A stretch of 9,452 bases of DNA from NCBI GenBank assembly GCA_002421995.1, contig DISP01000037.1:1-9452 (forward strand), read 5' to 3'. This document shows positions 6,770 to 9,452 of the stretch, in pieces (position 1 is the first letter of the stretch; each line of letters begins with the position of its first letter). Under the pieces are notes generated by a model, which was given only the letters and a program-made list of their open reading frames with translations, did not search any database and had not been told where the DNA came from. This DNA is from Bacteroidales bacterium UBA6207 (lineage in GTDB: Bacteria > Bacteroidota > Bacteroidia > Bacteroidales > F082). The position numbers were made by a program, and so were the translations under genes.

Positions 6770-6798
6770 CAAAGATACTCTTTCATCCCGATTTTCAA
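6770..6798 (-). promoter_or_regulatory. Predicted promoter of the CDF transporter gene
   Basis: On the minus strand TATCTTTG (6777-6770) matches TAnnTTTG, with a -33 TTG at 6798-6796 separated by 18 bases. The leader to the ATG at 6752 would be about 12 bases. An inverted repeat spans the gap between the two elements. Confidence 0.6.
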
Positions 6799-6804
6799 TG
6801 AAAG
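6780..6804. repeat. Inverted repeat, candidate operator of the CDF gene
   Basis: CTTTCAT (6780-6786) and ATGAAAG (6798-6804) are perfect 7-bp inverted copies with an 11-base spacer. They cover the -33 element and the spacer of the CDF promoter, a position where a bound protein would block RNA polymerase. A 7-bp match can arise by chance in A/T-rich DNA, and the half-site is not one I recognise. Confidence 0.35.
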
Positions 6805-6945
6805 CAACGAATTTCACCATCAATAACGGAACTTATAAAACACAATACACGACCTGTCCTAAATCGTACAGTAAATCAAGAAAGTTAATCAGCCCTACCT
6901 ATTTAGAATCGTTTTATCTTTCAGTATTGACGCTATTTTTGATTT

Positions 6946-6965
6946 ATTGTTATAAGAATAACAAT
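6946..6965. repeat. Inverted repeat, candidate operator upstream of the symporter gene
   Basis: ATTGTTAT (6946-6953) and ATAACAAT (6958-6965) are perfect 8-bp inverted copies around the 4-base spacer AAGA. The dyad is centred about 35 bases before the predicted transcription start of the symporter gene, over the place where the -33 element should be. Its size and geometry fit a dimeric regulator. A/T-rich composition raises the chance of coincidence. The rest of the 6753-7027 gap holds only promoter-like sequence and no convincing gene. Confidence 0.4.
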
Positions 6966-6977
6966 GTAATAATTTTA

Positions 6978-6985
6978 TAGTTTTG
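6978..6985 (+). promoter_or_regulatory. Predicted promoter -7 element of the symporter/CoA-transferase operon
   Basis: TAGTTTTG (6978-6985) matches TAnnTTTG and would start transcription near 6990, with a leader of about 38 A-rich bases before the ATG at 7028. No TTG lies at 19 bases upstream, which may indicate dependence on an activator. A second match, TATTTTTG (6934-6941), lies further upstream, also without a good -33 element. Confidence 0.45.
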
Positions 6986-7027
6986 CCAACTGAACAGTAT
7001 GGTAAAAATCAAAAAAATTCAATTAAA

Positions 7028-8461
7028 ATGTTGTTATCAAATACATACTTTTGGGTCGTGCTGATTTATTTTTCGGCGATCATTTTTTTATCCTTTTTCA
7101 CAAGAAAATTAGCCAGCCGAAGTGTTGCCGATTACCTGGTGGCGGGTCGAAATCTTGGTGTGGTTTTTTGCGCTGTTGTTGTTGCTGCCGAGTGGCTTGG
7201 GGGAATGAGCACTATTGGTGTGAGCGAAAAAGCGTTTACCACAATGTCTTTTCAGCCAATACTTTACAATGTTTCAACGGCCATGGGTATGTTGATCATA
7301 GGTTTCACCGTTGCCAAATGGTATCGCCAGCAAAATGTGCATACAGTGAGCGAGATGCTCGATTTTCTTTTTGGAAAGGATGCGAAGAAGATATCTGCCA
7401 TCGTTTTTCTGATTGCTTATATCACCTTGGCCTATGTGCAAATGCAAACAGCAGCCAGTGTTTTGAGTGCAATATTTCAAATCAGCTGGCTGAGCGCCAT
7501 CATTGTTTCAGCTGTAGTTATCACACTTTACACCTATGTCGGAGGTATGCATGCGCTGGCTATTACTTCGGTGGCGCACACTTTTATGATGTTTTTTGGC
7601 ATCGGTATTGCTACAATCACTGGAATGATCAACATCGGAGGTTTTGAATCATTACAAACAATTCTCGCAGCCAAAGGAGCACCCTCCAACATTTACAATC
7701 CATTCAGCGCAGGACTTAGCGATGCACTAAGCTTACTACTTGGTGGTGTTTTGGGCGGAATGGCCGCACAGGCAAGCATCCAGCCAATATTTGCTGCAAA
7801 AAATGCAGAAACAGCAAAAAAAGCTGCCCTCCTATCAAGCGCACTCATTGCACCTTTTGGTGTGATGACAGCACTGCTCGGATTGATTGGCGCCACGGGT
7901 TATTATGTTAATACAGCAACAGTTAACCCCAAAATGGTCCTTACAACCTTACTTACCAATCCCGAATTTATTCATCCTGTTTGGGGTGCATTGGCACTTG
8001 CCGGAATTCTTGCGGCCATCCTATCAACTGTCGGTCCTGTCAACTTTGCAGTTGTAACCATTGCCACAAAAGATATCTACCACGGATTCATCAACCCAAA
8101 AGCTGAGGAACAAAAGGTGATCTCAGTAGCAAAAAAATTGGTGATACTTGTCACTTTGGTCACCTTACCCCTTGCCATCGTGTTTCAAAAAGGAATCCTT
8201 GATGCTGCCTATGTGAGCTACGCCATCCGGTCAATTGGTGCCATTGTCATTTTATTAGGTCTTTACCAAAAAAGATTCATCACTCCGCTGGCCGTCAAAC
8301 TCGCATTCATTGGTGGCACATCAGCCATTTTTCTGTTTATGCTTGCTGCCAAAATGAAATGGTTCAATATTGACAAAACCTATGGTGCTGTTTTCTTTGC
8401 CATTGTTTTCATTATCATTGGCAACCTTATTACGAAATTCCGAAATAAAAAAGCCATCTGA
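7028..8461 (+). CDS. Sodium:solute symporter (SSS) family transporter
   Basis: A 477-residue inner-membrane protein with about 13 hydrophobic helices and the LeuT-type fold of the PutP/vSGLT family. SSS landmarks are ADYLVAGRNLG (residues 34-44), AAEWLGGMSTIG in the first core helix (53-64), YTYVGGMHALAITSVAH (168-184), QASIQPIFAAKNAETA (248-263) and ALAGILAAILSTVGPVN (323-339). S333 and T334 fit the conserved hydroxyl pair of the Na2 sodium site, so sodium coupling is likely. Where PutP has the functional D187 (WTD), this protein has S181, an unusual exchange. The substrate cannot be read directly. The overlapping CoA-transferase suggests an organic acid. The start is placed at the ATG at 7028; the in-frame TTG at 6983 lies inside the TAGTTTTG promoter element. 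There is no Shine-Dalgarno sequence, only A-rich bases before the ATG, as is usual in Bacteroidota. Confidence 0.9.
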   Translation: MLLSNTYFWVVLIYFSAIIFLSFFTRKLASRSVADYLVAGRNLGVVFCAVVVAAEWLGGMSTIGVSEKAFTTMSFQPILYNVSTAMGMLIIGFTVAKWYRQQNVHTVSEMLDFLFGKDAKKISAIVFLIAYITLAYVQMQTAASVLSAIFQISWLSAIIVSAVVITLYTYVGGMHALAITSVAHTFMMFFGIGIATITGMINIGGFESLQTILAAKGAPSNIYNPFSAGLSDALSLLLGGVLGGMAAQASIQPIFAAKNAETAKKAALLSSALIAPFGVMTALLGLIGATGYYVNTATVNPKMVLTTLLTNPEFIHPVWGALALAGILAAILSTVGPVNFAVVTIATKDIYHGFINPKAEEQKVISVAKKLVILVTLVTLPLAIVFQKGILDAAYVSYAIRSIGAIVILLGLYQKRFITPLAVKLAFIGGTSAIFLFMLAAKMKWFNIDKTYGAVFFAIVFIIIGNLITKFRNKKAI

Positions 8462-9452
8462 TGTCGCAAGGAATTCTATCATCCATCAAAGTGCTTGAGT
8501 TAGCCAATGTCTTGGCCGGACCGGGTGTTGGCGCCATGTTGGCCGAGCTGGGAGCAGAAGTTATCAAAGTTGAAAATCTCCAAACCAATGGTGATGTTAC
8601 CAGAAGTTGGAAGTTACCCGACGAAGACCCTGCCACCGACATCTCGGCCTATTTCAGTTGCGTAAACTGGGGTAAGCAATCGTTGGCTATTGATTTGCAA
8701 AAACCGGATGGAATTGGGCTAATAAAACAATTAATCAAGCATACCGATATCGTTTTGGCAAGCTACAAACCCGGTGATGCCGAAAAGCTGAAAGTTGACT
8801 ATGAAACCCTGAAACAAATCAATCCAAAACTTATCTACGCACACCTGACAGGTTACGGACTTGAAAACGATCGTGCGGGTTACGATGCAATCATTCAGGC
8901 TGAAACAGGATTCACACTGATGAATGGGGAGGCAGGATGCAAACCCGTGAAAATGCCGGTGGCCCTGATGGACATCCTCGCCGGACATCATATTAAAGAA
9001 GCTATCTTTCTTGCGCTCTTTCAGCGTGAACGCACCGGCGAAGGAAATTACATTGACGTTTCACTTTTCCGAAGCGGGCTGGCTTCATTAGCCAATCAGG
9101 CAACAAACTGGCTGGTTGGCAATTGCATTCCAAAGGCCATGGGTTCTGATCACCCAAACATCGTCCCTTATGGAACAATTTACTACACATCCGATTCTAA
9201 ACCGGTTGTTTTAGCTGTGGGTACTGATCAGCAATTTGCAAGTCTTTGTAAAATTTTAGGTAAAGCTGATCTAATAACCGATGAGCGTTTCAAAACAAAT
9301 CTTCTGAGGGTAAAAAACCGCGTTCTACTGCAGGAAATGCTAAAATCGCTCATAGCACAAATGGCCAGAACCGACTTGTTGGAGGCTTGCAAAAAATGTA
9401 AAGTCCCTGCCGGAGGTGTGTTTAATATGCAGGAAGTTTTTGAGCAAACCGA
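8461..9452 (+). CDS. CaiB/BaiF family III CoA-transferase (3'-truncated by window edge)
   Basis: The first 330 residues of an expected 370-400. Family III enzymes move coenzyme A between carboxylic acids through an aspartyl-CoA thioester. The N-terminal Rossmann core shows VLELANVLAGPGVGAMLAELG (residues 11-31) and EVIKVE (33-38). WGKQSLAIDLQKPDG (70-84), HLTGYG (128-133) and GYDAIIQAETGF (140-151) follow. The catalytic aspartate is D171 in MPVALMDILAG. RTGEGNYIDVSLF follows it. All expected landmarks up to the edge are intact. The ATG shares one base with the symporter stop (TGATG), so the two genes are almost certainly co-transcribed and translationally coupled. The acid activated and the CoA donor are unknown; the shared operon suggests that the imported solute is the substrate. 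Confidence 0.92.
   Translation, partial: MSQGILSSIKVLELANVLAGPGVGAMLAELGAEVIKVENLQTNGDVTRSWKLPDEDPATDISAYFSCVNWGKQSLAIDLQKPDGIGLIKQLIKHTDIVLASYKPGDAEKLKVDYETLKQINPKLIYAHLTGYGLENDRAGYDAIIQAETGFTLMNGEAGCKPVKMPVALMDILAGHHIKEAIFLALFQRERTGEGNYIDVSLFRSGLASLANQATNWLVGNCIPKAMGSDHPNIVPYGTIYYTSDSKPVVLAVGTDQQFASLCKILGKADLITDERFKTNLLRVKNRVLLQEMLKSLIAQMARTDLLEACKKCKVPAGGVFNMQEVFEQT

Noticed and set aside
6759..6980. 73-codon plus-strand open frame in the CDF-symporter gap
   Set aside because: It starts with TTG, has low-complexity A/T-driven composition, resembles no family and overlaps the predicted promoters and inverted repeats.
7051..7647. 198-codon plus-strand open frame within the symporter gene
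   Set aside because: It is the +1 shadow of a well-supported symporter, and its cysteine- and histidine-rich translation is typical of a shadow.

Overview
The window is an ordinary-looking stretch of bacterial chromosome, most probably from the phylum Bacteroidota. The evidence is a DUF3822 gene overlapping rsmD, a DUF2795 mini-protein, several sequences matching the Bacteroidota promoter -7 element TAnnTTTG just upstream of genes, and A-rich leaders without Shine-Dalgarno sequences. No phage, insertion sequence, CRISPR array, tRNA or rRNA was found. The longest stretch without a gene is about 275 bases (6753-7027).

Layout. A plus-strand block (1-1603) holds the end of an unidentified gene, a DUF3822 gene and rsmD, and stops at a bidirectional hairpin terminator. 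A long minus-strand block follows (6752 down to 1631). In order of transcription it carries a CDF metal-ion transporter, a secreted protein of unknown function, a SAM-dependent methyltransferase, a LolD/MacB-type ABC ATPase, a PduO-type cobalamin adenosyltransferase and the DUF2795 mini-protein. A plus-strand block (7028 to the right edge) holds a sodium:solute symporter and, overlapping its stop codon by one base, a CaiB/BaiF family III CoA-transferase that runs off the window.

Functionally this is a housekeeping mixture: ribosomal RNA methylation, B12 cofactor maturation, metal homeostasis and an ABC ATPase. The symporter and CoA-transferase form a probable uptake-and-activation pair for an unidentified carboxylic acid. 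Two start codons were moved inward from TTG to ATG (5740 and 7028), because each TTG lies inside a TAnnTTTG promoter element. The points most worth a second look are the non-standard metal-site residues of the CDF transporter (DxxxD with NxxxD), the symporter/CoA-transferase pair, a repeat-dense intergenic patch with a perfect 9-bp inverted repeat, and inverted repeats over the promoter regions of the CDF and symporter genes. I saw no clearly new multi-gene system.
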